64,000 bases of DNA from Nocardia arthritidis (GTDB taxonomy: Bacteria > Actinomycetota > Actinomycetes > Mycobacteriales > Mycobacteriaceae), in assembly GCF_011801145.1 (NCBI RefSeq), contig NZ_CP046172.1, forward strand, positions 5,208,001 through 5,272,000, read 5' to 3'. Both the position numbers and the translations under genes were made by a program. Under the pieces are notes generated by a model. That model was not told the origin of the DNA, searched no databases, and saw only the letters and a program-made list of their open reading frames with translations. This document shows, piece by piece, positions 45,515 to 54,187 of the stretch. Every line of letters starts with the position of its first letter. Positions within the stretch are counted from its first letter, which is position 1.

Positions 45515-47272
45515 ATGGCGGAGATTGTGATCGGACGGCGCACGCTGCTGTCGACGGCGCTGGCGGCCGGCGCCATCGCCGCGACGACGACGGCCTGCCA
45601 GACGCCGATGGCCAGGCCGGATTCGGACCGCGCACTCGACCGCAGCCGGGCCCTGGCCCAGGAGATGCTGCGAGTCGACGACAACGGCAACGACCTGACG
45701 TTGACGAGCCTGCGCACGCTCATCGACACCGGGCTGCCGAAAACCGCCGCACCCAAACGCGTTATCGTCGTCGGCGCGGGCCCGGCCGGGTTGACGGCGG
45801 CGACGCTGCTCGCCGACGCCGGACACCGGGTGACCGTGCTGGAGGCCAACGGCAGCCGCACCGGCGGCCGGGTGAAGACCTTCCGCGGCATCTTCACCGA
45901 TCCCGCGCTCTACGCCGAAGCCGGCGCGATGCGGCTACCGAGTTCGCATCCGCTGGTGCTCGCATTGGCGGATAAGCTCGGCGTGCGCCGCCGCCAGTTC
46001 CACAATGTCGATGTGCTCCCGGACGCGCCGACGGTCCAGGCCACGCCGGTCGTGTATCGATCGTTCTCCGGCGAGCAATGGTCGAACGGTCCGGCCGCCG
46101 ACTGCGACCTGCCGCCCGGCGCGAACCGTACCTTGATCATGGTCAATGGATCCGCCGTCCGCCGCGCCGATTACGCCGCGAATCCGGGCCGGGTGCACTC
46201 GGGATTCGGCGTCACCCTCGCCAGTCCCAGCCGCATCGCCCTCGACCAGGCCATGAGTAGGACGGCGGTACCCGACGACCTGCCCATCGAGCGCCGAATC
46301 GACGGCTGGACAAAGGTTTTCAACACCTACGAGGACTACTCGACGCACCGATACCTGACCGAGCAGGGCTGGTCGCCCCGGCAGGTCGAAGCGGTCGGCA
46401 CGCTGGAGAACCTGACCTCCCGGCTGCACTACGGCGTCATTTCCGCCCTGGTCGACCACGCGCTGATCCGTCCCGACGCCACGTTCTGGGAGTTGGCGGG
46501 CGGCACCGCCGGCCTCACCGACGCGCTCACCCGTAACCTCGGCCCGGCCGTACTGCTCGGCAAGCGGATGACCCGCATCGAACACACCGAGCAGGGTGTC
46601 CGGGTCTGGACCACCGCGGAGTCCGGCAACGAGCGCTCCGACGGCGCACCGATCGATCCCGTCGAATCCTTCGACGCCGATTACGCGATTGTGGCGATCC
46701 CGCTCACCTCGGCCCGGTTCTGCACCTTCGATCCGCCGCTGTCCTACGCCAAACGCCGCGCCATCGTCGAACTGCATCACGACGCCGCCACCAAGGTGCT
46801 GCTGGAGTTCAAAACCCGCTTCTGGGAACAGGGACCCAACGGATTCCGCGGCGGCGGCTGCGTATCCGACTCCCCCAACCGGTTCATGTACTTCCCCTCG
46901 CATGTCGAAGGCTCCGACGGCGGCGTGGTACTGGCGGCCTACACCTGGTCCGACGACGCGATGCGCTGGGATTCGCTCACCGAGGGCGAACGAATCCACT
47001 ACGGGCTGGCCGGAATGCGGGAAATGTTCGGCCCGGTCGTCGACGCGGAGTTCACCGGAATCGGCATCTCGCAGAGCTGGCAGCGCGCCCGTTACGCGCT
47101 CGGCGAGGCCTGCATCCCGACACCGGGTCAACTGCACGAACACCACGGCGCGACCAGAACGGTCGAGGGCAGACTGCATTTCGCCGGTGATCACACCAGC
47201 CTCAAACCCGCTTGGATCGAGGGCGCGCTGGAAAGCGGCGTCCGGACCGCACTCGAAATCCATTGGCGCTGA
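45515..47272 (+). CDS. Exported flavin amine / L-amino-acid oxidase
   Basis: This 585-residue protein has a twin-arginine-type signal (GRRTLLSTALAAGAIAATTTAC), possibly with lipidation at Cys28. The mature part is a flavin amine oxidase: FAD motif VIVVGAGPAGLTAATLLADA, the SRTGGRVKTF motif, EAGAMRLPSSHPLVLALADK typical of bacterial L-amino-acid oxidases and tryptophan/phenylalanine monooxygenase relatives, and the C-terminal FAD contact GRLHFAGDHTSLKPAWIEGA. It should oxidise an amine or amino acid outside the membrane, giving peroxide. GGAGG lies eight bases before the ATG. The next gene, a channel-like protein, overlaps its end. Confidence 0.9.
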   Translation: MAEIVIGRRTLLSTALAAGAIAATTTACQTPMARPDSDRALDRSRALAQEMLRVDDNGNDLTLTSLRTLIDTGLPKTAAPKRVIVVGAGPAGLTAATLLADAGHRVTVLEANGSRTGGRVKTFRGIFTDPALYAEAGAMRLPSSHPLVLALADKLGVRRRQFHNVDVLPDAPTVQATPVVYRSFSGEQWSNGPAADCDLPPGANRTLIMVNGSAVRRADYAANPGRVHSGFGVTLASPSRIALDQAMSRTAVPDDLPIERRIDGWTKVFNTYEDYSTHRYLTEQGWSPRQVEAVGTLENLTSRLHYGVISALVDHALIRPDATFWELAGGTAGLTDALTRNLGPAVLLGKRMTRIEHTEQGVRVWTTAESGNERSDGAPIDPVESFDADYAIVAIPLTSARFCTFDPPLSYAKRRAIVELHHDAATKVLLEFKTRFWEQGPNGFRGGGCVSDSPNRFMYFPSHVEGSDGGVVLAAYTWSDDAMRWDSLTEGERIHYGLAGMREMFGPVVDAEFTGIGISQSWQRARYALGEACIPTPGQLHEHHGATRTVEGRLHFAGDHTSLKPAWIEGALESGVRTALEIHWR

Positions 47273-48408
47273 AGACCGCTCCGGCCCCCACCCGGCGCCG
47301 GACGCGTAAACAGGTACGGCCGCTGTGGCTTTGGCTCGCATCGGCCGCGATATCGTTGTGCTTCACCGCCATCACGGTGCACACCTGGATCGACGCCGCC
47401 GATCACAGCACACCGATAACCTCCCGGGGCGTCACCGTCCCGAATGCGGCCGCCGCGAATCGCGTGATAGCGAAGCGCTTCGCCGCCCGCCGGCCCGTAT
47501 ATCTCATCCCCACCGGCGTCCTGCTGCACTCGATCGAATTCGTCAATTCCAACAACGTCAAGGTCACCGGGCACATCTGGCAGCGGATCCCGCCCAGCCT
47601 GCCCGACGAGGTCGCGCGCGGCGTCATGCTGCCCGAGGCCGACGACACCCATCCGCTCAAACCGGCCTTCGACTTCACCGAGGGCGCGGACCACATCATC
47701 GGCTGGTCCTTCACCGCGACGCTGCGCCAGCAATTCGACTACCGCGACTATCCCCTCGACCACCAGGACGTCTGGCTGCGCATGCGTCCCGACGATCTCG
47801 CGCATCCGGTGCAATTGATCCCCGACTTCAAGGCATATCCGCCGTGGAACCCGACCGCCATGCACGGCCTGGACCCCGGACTCCTGTTCGGCGAATGGCA
47901 GCCCCACTACACGACCTTCAGCCTCGAACACCTCGAATACGGACTGAGCGACCAGCTCGCCATGCAGGCCGACGAACTCTATTTCAATGTCGGCGTCTCC
48001 CGCGGACTGCTCGGGCCCACCATCGGCCGGATCGTCCCGGTCGTGCTGCTGGCGATCCTGATGTTCCTGTCGCTGTTCGTCATCACCACCGACCCCGATC
48101 GCCGCCTCGTCTCCGGATTCACCGCCTTCGCCATCATCGGTTTCGCCGTCACCACCGTGCTCGTCGTCGCCGTCAACGACAACGGCGCCAGGACCGAAAC
48201 CGGTTCCGCCGGAATCGCTTACATCGAATTCTGGTACTTCACCCTCTATCTGATGACGCTGCTCGTCGCGGTCAACGCCACCCTGCTCGTCGCGGGGGGA
48301 CTGCGCGGGTTGATCGCCTGGCGGGAGAACCTGCTGCCCAAACTCCTGTTCTGGCCGCTGTTCACCGGCGTCATGCTCGCCGCCACCATCGGCTGCCTCG
48401 GCATCTAG
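47263..48408 (+). CDS. Putative pentameric ligand-gated ion channel (pLGIC) homologue
   Basis: This protein of about 381 residues has the order seen in prokaryotic pLGICs such as GLIC and ELIC. A signal-anchor segment is at 21-40. An extracellular beta-rich domain (about 75-250) contains LIPTGVLLHSIEFVNSNNV and DYPLDHQDVWLRM, matching the FPFDxQ pattern of ligand-binding domains. Then come four hydrophobic segments: M1 at about 255-275 after a conserved-looking Pro, M2 at 282-304, M3 at 317-343 and M4 at 358-380. It lacks the Cys-loop disulfide, as bacterial members do. The start is uncertain: a TTG at 47263 overlaps the oxidase stop; no ATG is available. Fold assignment is by pattern only. 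Confidence 0.65.
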   Translation: MALKTAPAPTRRRTRKQVRPLWLWLASAAISLCFTAITVHTWIDAADHSTPITSRGVTVPNAAAANRVIAKRFAARRPVYLIPTGVLLHSIEFVNSNNVKVTGHIWQRIPPSLPDEVARGVMLPEADDTHPLKPAFDFTEGADHIIGWSFTATLRQQFDYRDYPLDHQDVWLRMRPDDLAHPVQLIPDFKAYPPWNPTAMHGLDPGLLFGEWQPHYTTFSLEHLEYGLSDQLAMQADELYFNVGVSRGLLGPTIGRIVPVVLLAILMFLSLFVITTDPDRRLVSGFTAFAIIGFAVTTVLVVAVNDNGARTETGSAGIAYIEFWYFTLYLMTLLVAVNATLLVAGGLRGLIAWRENLLPKLLFWPLFTGVMLAATIGCLGI

Positions 48409-48423
48409 GGCTAGCCTGGCCGG

Positions 48424-49281
48424 GTGGGAGAGTTCGATACCGCATGGGATTTCGCGAGTCCGGCCGATATCGCGCCGGGCGGTGGCGCCGCGATGATCGG
48501 ATATCGCGACAGCCGTGGCGGCGGAATGGATATGCGGGTGGGCGGGATTCCGGCGGTCACCATGCTGATCGGATTCGGGGACGAGGATCTGGTGGTCGAG
48601 AATGCCGTGGGTCGGCAGGCGCTCACCGGGTTCGTGACCGGATATTCCAGCGGCGGTATGCGGATCAGCAGTGCGCGGGCCGAATGCGTCGAGGTGCGGT
48701 TGTCGCCGCCGCGGGCCCATTCGCTGCTCGGCATCAACCCCGCCGAATTGGGTTGTGAGGTAGTCGAATTGGCAGATCTGTGGGGAGATCGGGCGGTGCG
48801 GCTGCGGGAGCGGCTCGGCGAAACCACGCTGTGGGAGGAGCGTTTCGCGCTGACGCGGGCGTTCCTGGCCGAATGCGCCGAGTCCGCGCGGCTACCGGAT
48901 CCGGAGGTGGTCGCCAGCTGGCGGCGCATCCTCGTCAGCCACGGCCGGGTCCGGGTCGGGGAACTCGCCGAATCCTGCGGATGGAGCCGAAAACGCCTGT
49001 GGGCCAGGTTCGAATCCCAGCTGGGCCTCACCCCGAAGCGCGCCGCCATGCTGGTCCGATTCCGGCACGCGGTCGACGGCCTGCTGACCGGTCTGCCCGC
49101 CGCCGAGGTCGCCGCGGCCTGCGGCTACACCGATCAGCCGCATCTGTGCCGCGATATGTCGAGCTTCGCGAACCTCACACCGGGTGCGCTGGCGGCCCAG
49201 CCTCGTACCGAGGTCATGCGGTACCGAAACCGCGCGTGGGGAACATTTTTCCAATACCGGGGGCGACCCGTCGATCGATAG
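48424..49281 (+). CDS. AraC-family transcriptional regulator
   Basis: This 285-residue regulator has a C-terminal AraC DNA-binding domain: first helix-turn-helix RVRVGELAESCGWSRKRLWA, second AEVAAACGYTDQPHLCRDMS followed by FANLTPGAL. The N-terminal 150 residues form a ligand-binding domain of no specific type. It starts with GTG 15 bases after the channel gene and probably regulates the oxidase-channel operon. It could respond to the amine or amino acid handled there; that is inference. Confidence 0.88.
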   Translation: MGEFDTAWDFASPADIAPGGGAAMIGYRDSRGGGMDMRVGGIPAVTMLIGFGDEDLVVENAVGRQALTGFVTGYSSGGMRISSARAECVEVRLSPPRAHSLLGINPAELGCEVVELADLWGDRAVRLRERLGETTLWEERFALTRAFLAECAESARLPDPEVVASWRRILVSHGRVRVGELAESCGWSRKRLWARFESQLGLTPKRAAMLVRFRHAVDGLLTGLPAAEVAAACGYTDQPHLCRDMSSFANLTPGALAAQPRTEVMRYRNRAWGTFFQYRGRPVDR

Positions 49282-49341
49282 TTGTGCGCACGGTTCGGTG
49301 CACCTGGCCCCGAACCCATCGATGACGAGAGGACCCGTGTC

Positions 49342-50460
49342 GTGAACAACCCGCTCGATCCCGCCGGGCTGAAAGCCGCGCTGGAGAACGTCCACCGTGC
49401 GGGAATGCCCGGAATATTCGCCGAAGTGCGCGCGGGCGATCAGATCTGGCGCGACGCCGCCGGTGTCGCCGATATCGCCACCGGCCGCCCGGTCACCGCC
49501 GATATGCGCCACCGCGTCGGCAGCATCACCAAAACCTTCACCGCCGCAGCGGTTTTGCGGCAGGTCGACAGCGGGGAGATCGGGCTCGATACGCCGATCG
49601 GCCACTACCTGCCTCGGCTCGTTCCCGGCGAACGCGGCGCGGCGATCACGGTGCGGATGTTGATCAACCACACCAGCGGCCTCCCCGACTACCTCCAATA
49701 TGCCTACCCGTCCTTCAAAGGGTTTCCCGCAGCTGCCGATACGCGACCCGACAGCATGGAAGCCAACCGGTTCACCAGATTTCAGCGGACCGACCTGATC
49801 GAAATGGGAGTCGCCGCGCCGGCCGCCGGTACGCCCGGCGCTACACCCGGGGTGTATTCCAACACGAATTACCTTCTCCTGTGCGAACTCCTGGAGCGAG
49901 TAACCGGTACAACGGCGGAAAAATACATCACCCAGGACGTCATCGAGCGCGCGGGACTCCCGGATACCGAACTTCCGGACGGACCATACGTGAACGGCCC
50001 GCACTCACTGCTGTACGAGTCGTGGTTCGGCATGATCGAACCCCCGTCCGATTTCAGCGTTTTCGACATGTCCTTCGTCGGCCCCTCGGCTTCACTGATC
50101 TCGACCGTCGCCGACCTCAACCGCTTCTTCGCCCTGCTGCTCGGCGGCGAAATAATCAGCAGGTCGTCCTTGGCGCAGATGCAGCGCACCGTGCCGGTCA
50201 TCTCCTTCGAACAGAAATTGATCGAATACGGCCTCGGCCTACACAGGGTCGAGGTACCCGGCCACGGCACCTTCTGGGGACATGACGGCTCGGTCTGGGG
50301 CGGCGGCGCGATCTCCATGACCCGCGCCGACGGCCACCGGCAAATGTCCGTCGCGGTGAACTTGCAGCGCTGGAACCGCCTCGGCCCCAACGGAATACCC
50401 CAACCACACCCCATCGACGAACCGCTTGCGGCGCTACGCCTGCTGGCGATGTGCGGGTAG
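49342..50460 (+). CDS. Serine beta-lactamase-like hydrolase (class C / PBP fold)
   Basis: This 372-residue protein has the SxxK motif in RVGSITKTFTAAAVL (catalytic Ser), a YSN motif in GVYSNTNYLLLCELLERV and a late HDG motif in FWGHDGSVWGGG replacing KTG. These define the class C beta-lactamase / D-aminopeptidase / esterase superfamily. No signal peptide is seen, so a cytoplasmic esterase or peptidase role is likely rather than resistance. The GTG start follows GAGAGGA; the frame is open 20 codons further upstream. It ends before a convergent gene with a small hairpin between. Confidence 0.86.
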   Translation: MNNPLDPAGLKAALENVHRAGMPGIFAEVRAGDQIWRDAAGVADIATGRPVTADMRHRVGSITKTFTAAAVLRQVDSGEIGLDTPIGHYLPRLVPGERGAAITVRMLINHTSGLPDYLQYAYPSFKGFPAAADTRPDSMEANRFTRFQRTDLIEMGVAAPAAGTPGATPGVYSNTNYLLLCELLERVTGTTAEKYITQDVIERAGLPDTELPDGPYVNGPHSLLYESWFGMIEPPSDFSVFDMSFVGPSASLISTVADLNRFFALLLGGEIISRSSLAQMQRTVPVISFEQKLIEYGLGLHRVEVPGHGTFWGHDGSVWGGGAISMTRADGHRQMSVAVNLQRWNRLGPNGIPQPHPIDEPLAALRLLAMCG

Positions 50461-50476
50461 GGATGCCCGGCTCGAC

Positions 50477-50497
50477 CGGCACGTTCTAAATGTGCCG
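50477..50497. terminator. Small hairpin between convergent genes
   Basis: CGGCAC and GTGCCG form a 6-bp stem with a 9-base AT-rich loop in the 37-base gap between the serine hydrolase and the convergent cap-domain gene. A weak terminator candidate. Confidence 0.4.
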
Positions 50498-51133
50498 TCA
50501 GGACGGGACCGCGCTCAGGAAGACATCGTCGGCGGATAGGCCTTCGAGCGTCCACCACCGCACGCGCGCCTGGCCGGGCGCGTCCGCGACGCCACCGATA
50601 CCGAGACGGCGATGTATCAGCAGACGCCCGGTCTCGAGGACGATCTCGGTGTACAGATCGGTGTCGGTGACCGCGGCCGCGTCGAAACCGGCTGCGGGAG
50701 AACCGAGTTCGAGAACACGCACCTGCACCGATGGGTCGGCCTTATTGCTGACATTCTGATCCTGTGGCACGGCGACGGCGGCGAGCAGGCGAACGGCCTG
50801 TTCTAGGAATACCGGATCGCGGGTGGCGTCGTACAACCATCGGGTGCCCAACACGCCGTGTTCGGAGGTGCCGATCAGCGCGAAGTCGGCGCCCTCCAGC
50901 GGCTCGCCACGATAGGTCATGGGAACGTGGTATGTGGCCGGTTCGGCGGCGGAGCTGTCGATGAGGACCAGGAATTCGATCCCGACCGCGCCTGCCGGAT
51001 CATCGACGCGAAAGCCGCCCGCCTTGGCAAGGACCGGCGTCCGCTCGCCGACGTACCAGGGACGGGTCGGCAGCCACCGGGTCAGCAATTCGAGCTTGGT
51101 GGGCCGCATGGTGGTGTCGTGCACGATCGCCAT
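50498..51133 (-). CDS. Maltokinase N-terminal cap-like domain protein
   Basis: This 211-residue protein resembles the N-terminal cap domain of mycobacterial maltokinase and the stand-alone proteins of that type: it opens with LELLTRWLPTRPWYVG, continues EFLVLIDSSAAEPATYHVPM TYRG and then GVLGTRWLYDATRDPVFLEQ. The kinase catalytic domain is absent. Its function alone is unknown. ThiD lies upstream on the same strand, 33 bases away, with no obvious functional link. Confidence 0.65.
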   Translation of the reverse strand: MAIVHDTTMRPTKLELLTRWLPTRPWYVGERTPVLAKAGGFRVDDPAGAVGIEFLVLIDSSAAEPATYHVPMTYRGEPLEGADFALIGTSEHGVLGTRWLYDATRDPVFLEQAVRLLAAVAVPQDQNVSNKADPSVQVRVLELGSPAAGFDAAAVTDTDLYTEIVLETGRLLIHRRLGIGGVADAPGQARVRWWTLEGLSADDVFLSAVPS

Positions 51134-51166
51134 CCGGCAATCATGCCAGGCCCCTGGATCGAGATC

Positions 51167-52012
51167 TCAGGGCTCGCGCAGGCGCCACAGGGCCGAGACC
51201 GGGCCGTGGCCTGCGCCGAGCGGGTAGGACGCGCTCAGGGAGCGGGTGGTCCATTCCTTCGCCAAGGCGACGGCCGAGGGGATGTCGTGGCCGTGGGCGA
51301 TGGCGCAGGCGGTCGCGGTGGCGAGGGTGTCGCCCGCGCCGTGATCGTGCACGGTGGCGATGCGGGGCGCGGACAGCTCGTGGAATTTTTCGCCGTCGTA
51401 GAGCAGGTCGGTGCTGAAGGCGGAGGTGCGCAGGTGGCCGCCCTTCACGATCGTCCAGCGCTGCCCCAGCGTGTGCAGGGATTCGGCGGCCCGGCGCGCG
51501 GTGCGGTCGTCGACGACCTCGATTCCGGTGAGCAGGCGCACCTCGTCCAGATTCGGGGTCACCACGGTGGCGAGCGGAATCAGCGTGTGCCGCAAGGCAT
51601 CCAGCGCGGAGGCGTGCAGCAGCGGGTCGCCGTGGATGGAGGCCGCGACCGGATCGACCACCAGCGGGATCGTCCCGTCCCCGCCGATACCGACCGCACC
51701 GCACACCTCGGCGACCGCTTCGATGATGCCCGCGGAGGCCAGCATTCCGGTCTTCGCGGCGCCGATCCCGATGTCCTGCACGACAACTCGCACCTGATCG
51801 GCGACCGTCTGCGGTGGGATCTCGTGGAAATCGCTGACGCGCAACGAATTCTGCACGGTCACTGCGGCCACCGCCACGCAGGCGTGCACGCCGAGCAGCG
51901 CCATGGTGCGGGAATCGGCCTGGATGCCCGCACTGCCGCCGGAATCGGTTCCGCCGATGGTCAGTACCCGGGCCGGGGTCCGGCCATCCGGCGGCAACGG
52001 CAAAAGTCTCAC
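51167..52012 (-). CDS. thiD: Hydroxymethylpyrimidine/phosphomethylpyrimidine kinase
   Basis: This 281-residue ribokinase-fold enzyme phosphorylates HMP and HMP-P in thiamine synthesis or salvage. Family motifs are LTIGGTDSGGSAGIQADSRT near the start, AVAAVTVQNS, PLVVDPVAASIHGDPLL, VTPNLDEVRLLTG, IVKGGH and the catalytic HDHGAGDTLATATA. The usual family residue in the last motif is HGTGC; here HGAGD with Asp is kept. The GTG start at VRLLPLPP is preferred; the frame extends upstream but into unrelated sequence. No other thiamine gene is nearby. Confidence 0.87.
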   Translation of the reverse strand: MRLLPLPPDGRTPARVLTIGGTDSGGSAGIQADSRTMALLGVHACVAVAAVTVQNSLRVSDFHEIPPQTVADQVRVVVQDIGIGAAKTGMLASAGIIEAVAEVCGAVGIGGDGTIPLVVDPVAASIHGDPLLHASALDALRHTLIPLATVVTPNLDEVRLLTGIEVVDDRTARRAAESLHTLGQRWTIVKGGHLRTSAFSTDLLYDGEKFHELSAPRIATVHDHGAGDTLATATACAIAHGHDIPSAVALAKEWTTRSLSASYPLGAGHGPVSALWRLREP

Positions 52013-52089
52013 GGGACAACAGTTTCCGGTATGCCGCACCGGCACGGTCAAGCGCCCCGCACGCCGCCGAGCATTTCCCCCGGGGATGC

Positions 52090-52527
52090 TCAGCTCATGA
52101 GCTTCTCGAGCTGCGCCAATGCCGTTTCGAACTCGGCGCCCACCGCGGATTCGATGGCGTCGATGGGCACCTGTTCTAGGACCGGCCCGTCGAGCGCCAA
52201 CTCGAATGTCACTGCGCACCGGCTCTCGTCGACCGGATCGACCCGGGTGACGAACACCATCGACAGACCGTGCTGGCCGACCGCGGCCAGCCGGATCGCC
52301 TGCGGCGGCGTCCAGTCGGTGACCGTCCATTCGATGGTGTGGGTCGAACCGAACACCGTCACCTGTTCGAGGATGCCGCGACCGCGCGTCACGGGGGCGG
52401 CCGGCTCCCGCAGCCACCGGTCGTGCCAGGGCACCCACTCCGTATTCCGGGCCGGATCGGAGACCACCGCCCAGACCTCGTCCCGGGACGCCGGTATTTC
52501 ACCGCCGGTCCTGCTGATCGATTTCAT
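52090..52527 (-). CDS. SRPBCC-family (START-like) protein
   Basis: This 145-residue protein fits the SRPBCC/polyketide-cyclase-like fold: GGEIPASRDEVWAVVSDPARNTEWVPWHDRW at the N-terminus, a run of strands, and a C-terminal amphipathic helix (VGAEFETALAQLEKLMS). Such proteins bind hydrophobic ligands in a central cavity. A second ATG ten codons upstream is an alternative start. The 212 bases upstream of it contain no gene that I can support. Confidence 0.78.
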   Translation of the reverse strand: MKSISRTGGEIPASRDEVWAVVSDPARNTEWVPWHDRWLREPAAPVTRGRGILEQVTVFGSTHTIEWTVTDWTPPQAIRLAAVGQHGLSMVFVTRVDPVDESRCAVTFELALDGPVLEQVPIDAIESAVGAEFETALAQLEKLMS

Positions 52528-52739
52528 CCGACGACATCCGTTTTCGCTAGACACCATTCGCAGAACGCATTTTTACACGCCGTGCCGGTCATGTCACCCA
52601 GTGCAGAACCTGCGAACTCGCTGTGTGCGCAACAATGGTTCCGCGGCGCCCCGCCGATATTCGCTTTATGGATTCGGTCTTCATCGACCCGGGCCGGAAT
52701 TCACCCCGGCGTACGGCTGCAATAGTTGTCGGAATGGAT

Positions 52740-53159
52740 CTAGGCCGGATCGAAGGCGATCTCGATGCCGATCGTCGCCGGCCGATTGCCGGTCACGATA
52801 TCGCGGAACAGCTTCTTGGACGGCCGGAAATACGACGGCCACGGCCAGCGCACCGCCAGCCAACCCCACATCCCGTACTTGTGCGCCAACATCTTTCGCA
52901 CTCGATCGGTACCCGCCTCGTCGAGCAGTTCGGCGCGGCCGCGCCGCGGCGCACCGTGGGTGGCACCGCGAAATGTACAGGGCTGCACGGTCACCGCCGG
53001 ATCGCGCCGGATGCGCCGGACCTTGAACGAATCCGTCTCGGTCCACAGATATAGCCGACCCGAATCCTCGACCGCCCACAACGGCGACCCCACCGCGGTA
53101 CCATCCCGCCGGTACGTCGTCAACAACACATAGTGCGATCGCGAAATCTCCTCGGACAC
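52740..53159 (-). CDS. PPOX-class F420-dependent oxidoreductase
   Basis: This 139-residue split-barrel protein is of the pyridoxamine-5'-phosphate-oxidase-like, F420-binding class: YVLLTTYRRDGTAVGSPLWAV, LYLWTETDSFKVRRIRRDP and a strand AVTVQPCTFRG. The substrate is unknown. The GTG of VSEEISRSH is used; the frame stays open upstream into unrelated Arg/Ala-rich sequence and no clear binding site decides the start. Confidence 0.78.
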   Translation of the reverse strand: MSEEISRSHYVLLTTYRRDGTAVGSPLWAVEDSGRLYLWTETDSFKVRRIRRDPAVTVQPCTFRGATHGAPRRGRAELLDEAGTDRVRKMLAHKYGMWGWLAVRWPWPSYFRPSKKLFRDIVTGNRPATIGIEIAFDPA

Positions 53160-53248
53160 AGCAGCAACGCTACCGCCCGCGCCCGATGATCCCGGCCGAC
53201 GTGCGGGATCCGCAAGCATCGGGTCACGCCGGCCATGCCAGCGACCGG

Positions 53249-54079
53249 CTAACGATTCGCCAGCTCGCGCAGCGCCCGCTCCGATGCCGAACCGGGTTCG
53301 GCGGCGAACAGTTCGAGGCCGCAGCAGGCCGGTGCGTCGGGTAGGGAGATGAGCTCGCGTCGCAGGGTCAGCTCGCCGACGATCGGGTGGCGCAGCAGGT
53401 AGGCCCGCGATCTGACCTGTGCGACAGGATGATTCGGCCACATCCGGTCGAAATCCGCGCTCAGCTCCCGCATTTCGTCGACGTGCGCCGCGAGTCCAGG
53501 ATTCCCGCGATAGCGCCCGAGCAGCACGTGCAGATGCGCGACGTGCTCGTATGCCACACGCGGCCAATCGGTTCCGTACAGTTCGCGCGCGGACGGCCGG
53601 GTGAACAGCAGATGCGAGAGGGTGCGGCGGCCGTGCGGCATGGCGGCGAAGTCACCGAATACCGCCACGGCCAGCGGATTCCAGCCGATGATGTCGGTGT
53701 GTCTGCCGATCACCAGCGCCGGCGTCCTCGGAAACGCCGCCAGCAAGTGACGCAGTCCGGTAGGCATATCCGGCTCGAACGTGTCCTCTGCGCACGGCCG
53801 CGGTCGCCGGGCCAGTTGGTGCAGGTACGACCGCTCGTCCCGGTCGAGGTCGAGCGCCGCGCCGACGGCGTCGAGCACCTCGTCCGAAATACCTTCTCCC
53901 CTACCCTGTTCCAGACGCGTGTAGTGGGCGATGCTGACTCCGGCCAGCCGGGCCAATTCCTCCCTGCGCAGGCCCGCGACCCGGCGCGTCCGCCCGTAAT
54001 CGCGCAGTCCGACATCCGCCGGGCGCAGGCGAGCCCGGCGTGATTTCAGGAATTCGCTCAGCTCCGCCCGCTCATCCAC
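53249..54079 (-). CDS. XRE-family regulator with MmyB-like ligand-binding domain
   Basis: This 276-residue regulator has an N-terminal helix-turn-helix (GLRREELARLAGVSIAHYTRLEQGRG, about 36-61) and a C-terminal PAS-like MmyB domain (PALVIGRHTDIIGWNPLAVAVFGDF, about 115 on). In actinobacteria this class usually represses a divergent redox gene. Here it is divergent from an NADP/F420 oxidoreductase, and a 17-bp palindrome lies 11 bases upstream of its GTG start. Autoregulation plus control of the neighbour is likely. Confidence 0.9.
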   Translation of the reverse strand: MDERAELSEFLKSRRARLRPADVGLRDYGRTRRVAGLRREELARLAGVSIAHYTRLEQGRGEGISDEVLDAVGAALDLDRDERSYLHQLARRPRPCAEDTFEPDMPTGLRHLLAAFPRTPALVIGRHTDIIGWNPLAVAVFGDFAAMPHGRRTLSHLLFTRPSARELYGTDWPRVAYEHVAHLHVLLGRYRGNPGLAAHVDEMRELSADFDRMWPNHPVAQVRSRAYLLRHPIVGELTLRRELISLPDAPACCGLELFAAEPGSASERALRELANR

Positions 54080-54089
54080 ACGACAACCC

Positions 54090-54106
54090 TACTCACGCCG
54101 TGAGTA
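54090..54106. promoter_or_regulatory. Palindromic operator TACTCACGCCGTGAGTA
   Basis: Perfect 8-bp arms around a single central base, in the 108-base divergent region between the XRE regulator and the oxidoreductase. It sits over the regulator start region, where a repressor would act. Confidence 0.65.
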
Positions 54107-54187
54107 CCCACGACACGGATCTGGCCTGGCCGTGGATGTGCGTTCAGGCTGACAGTCGCTGAACCGGAATACGAACGGAGATATGCG

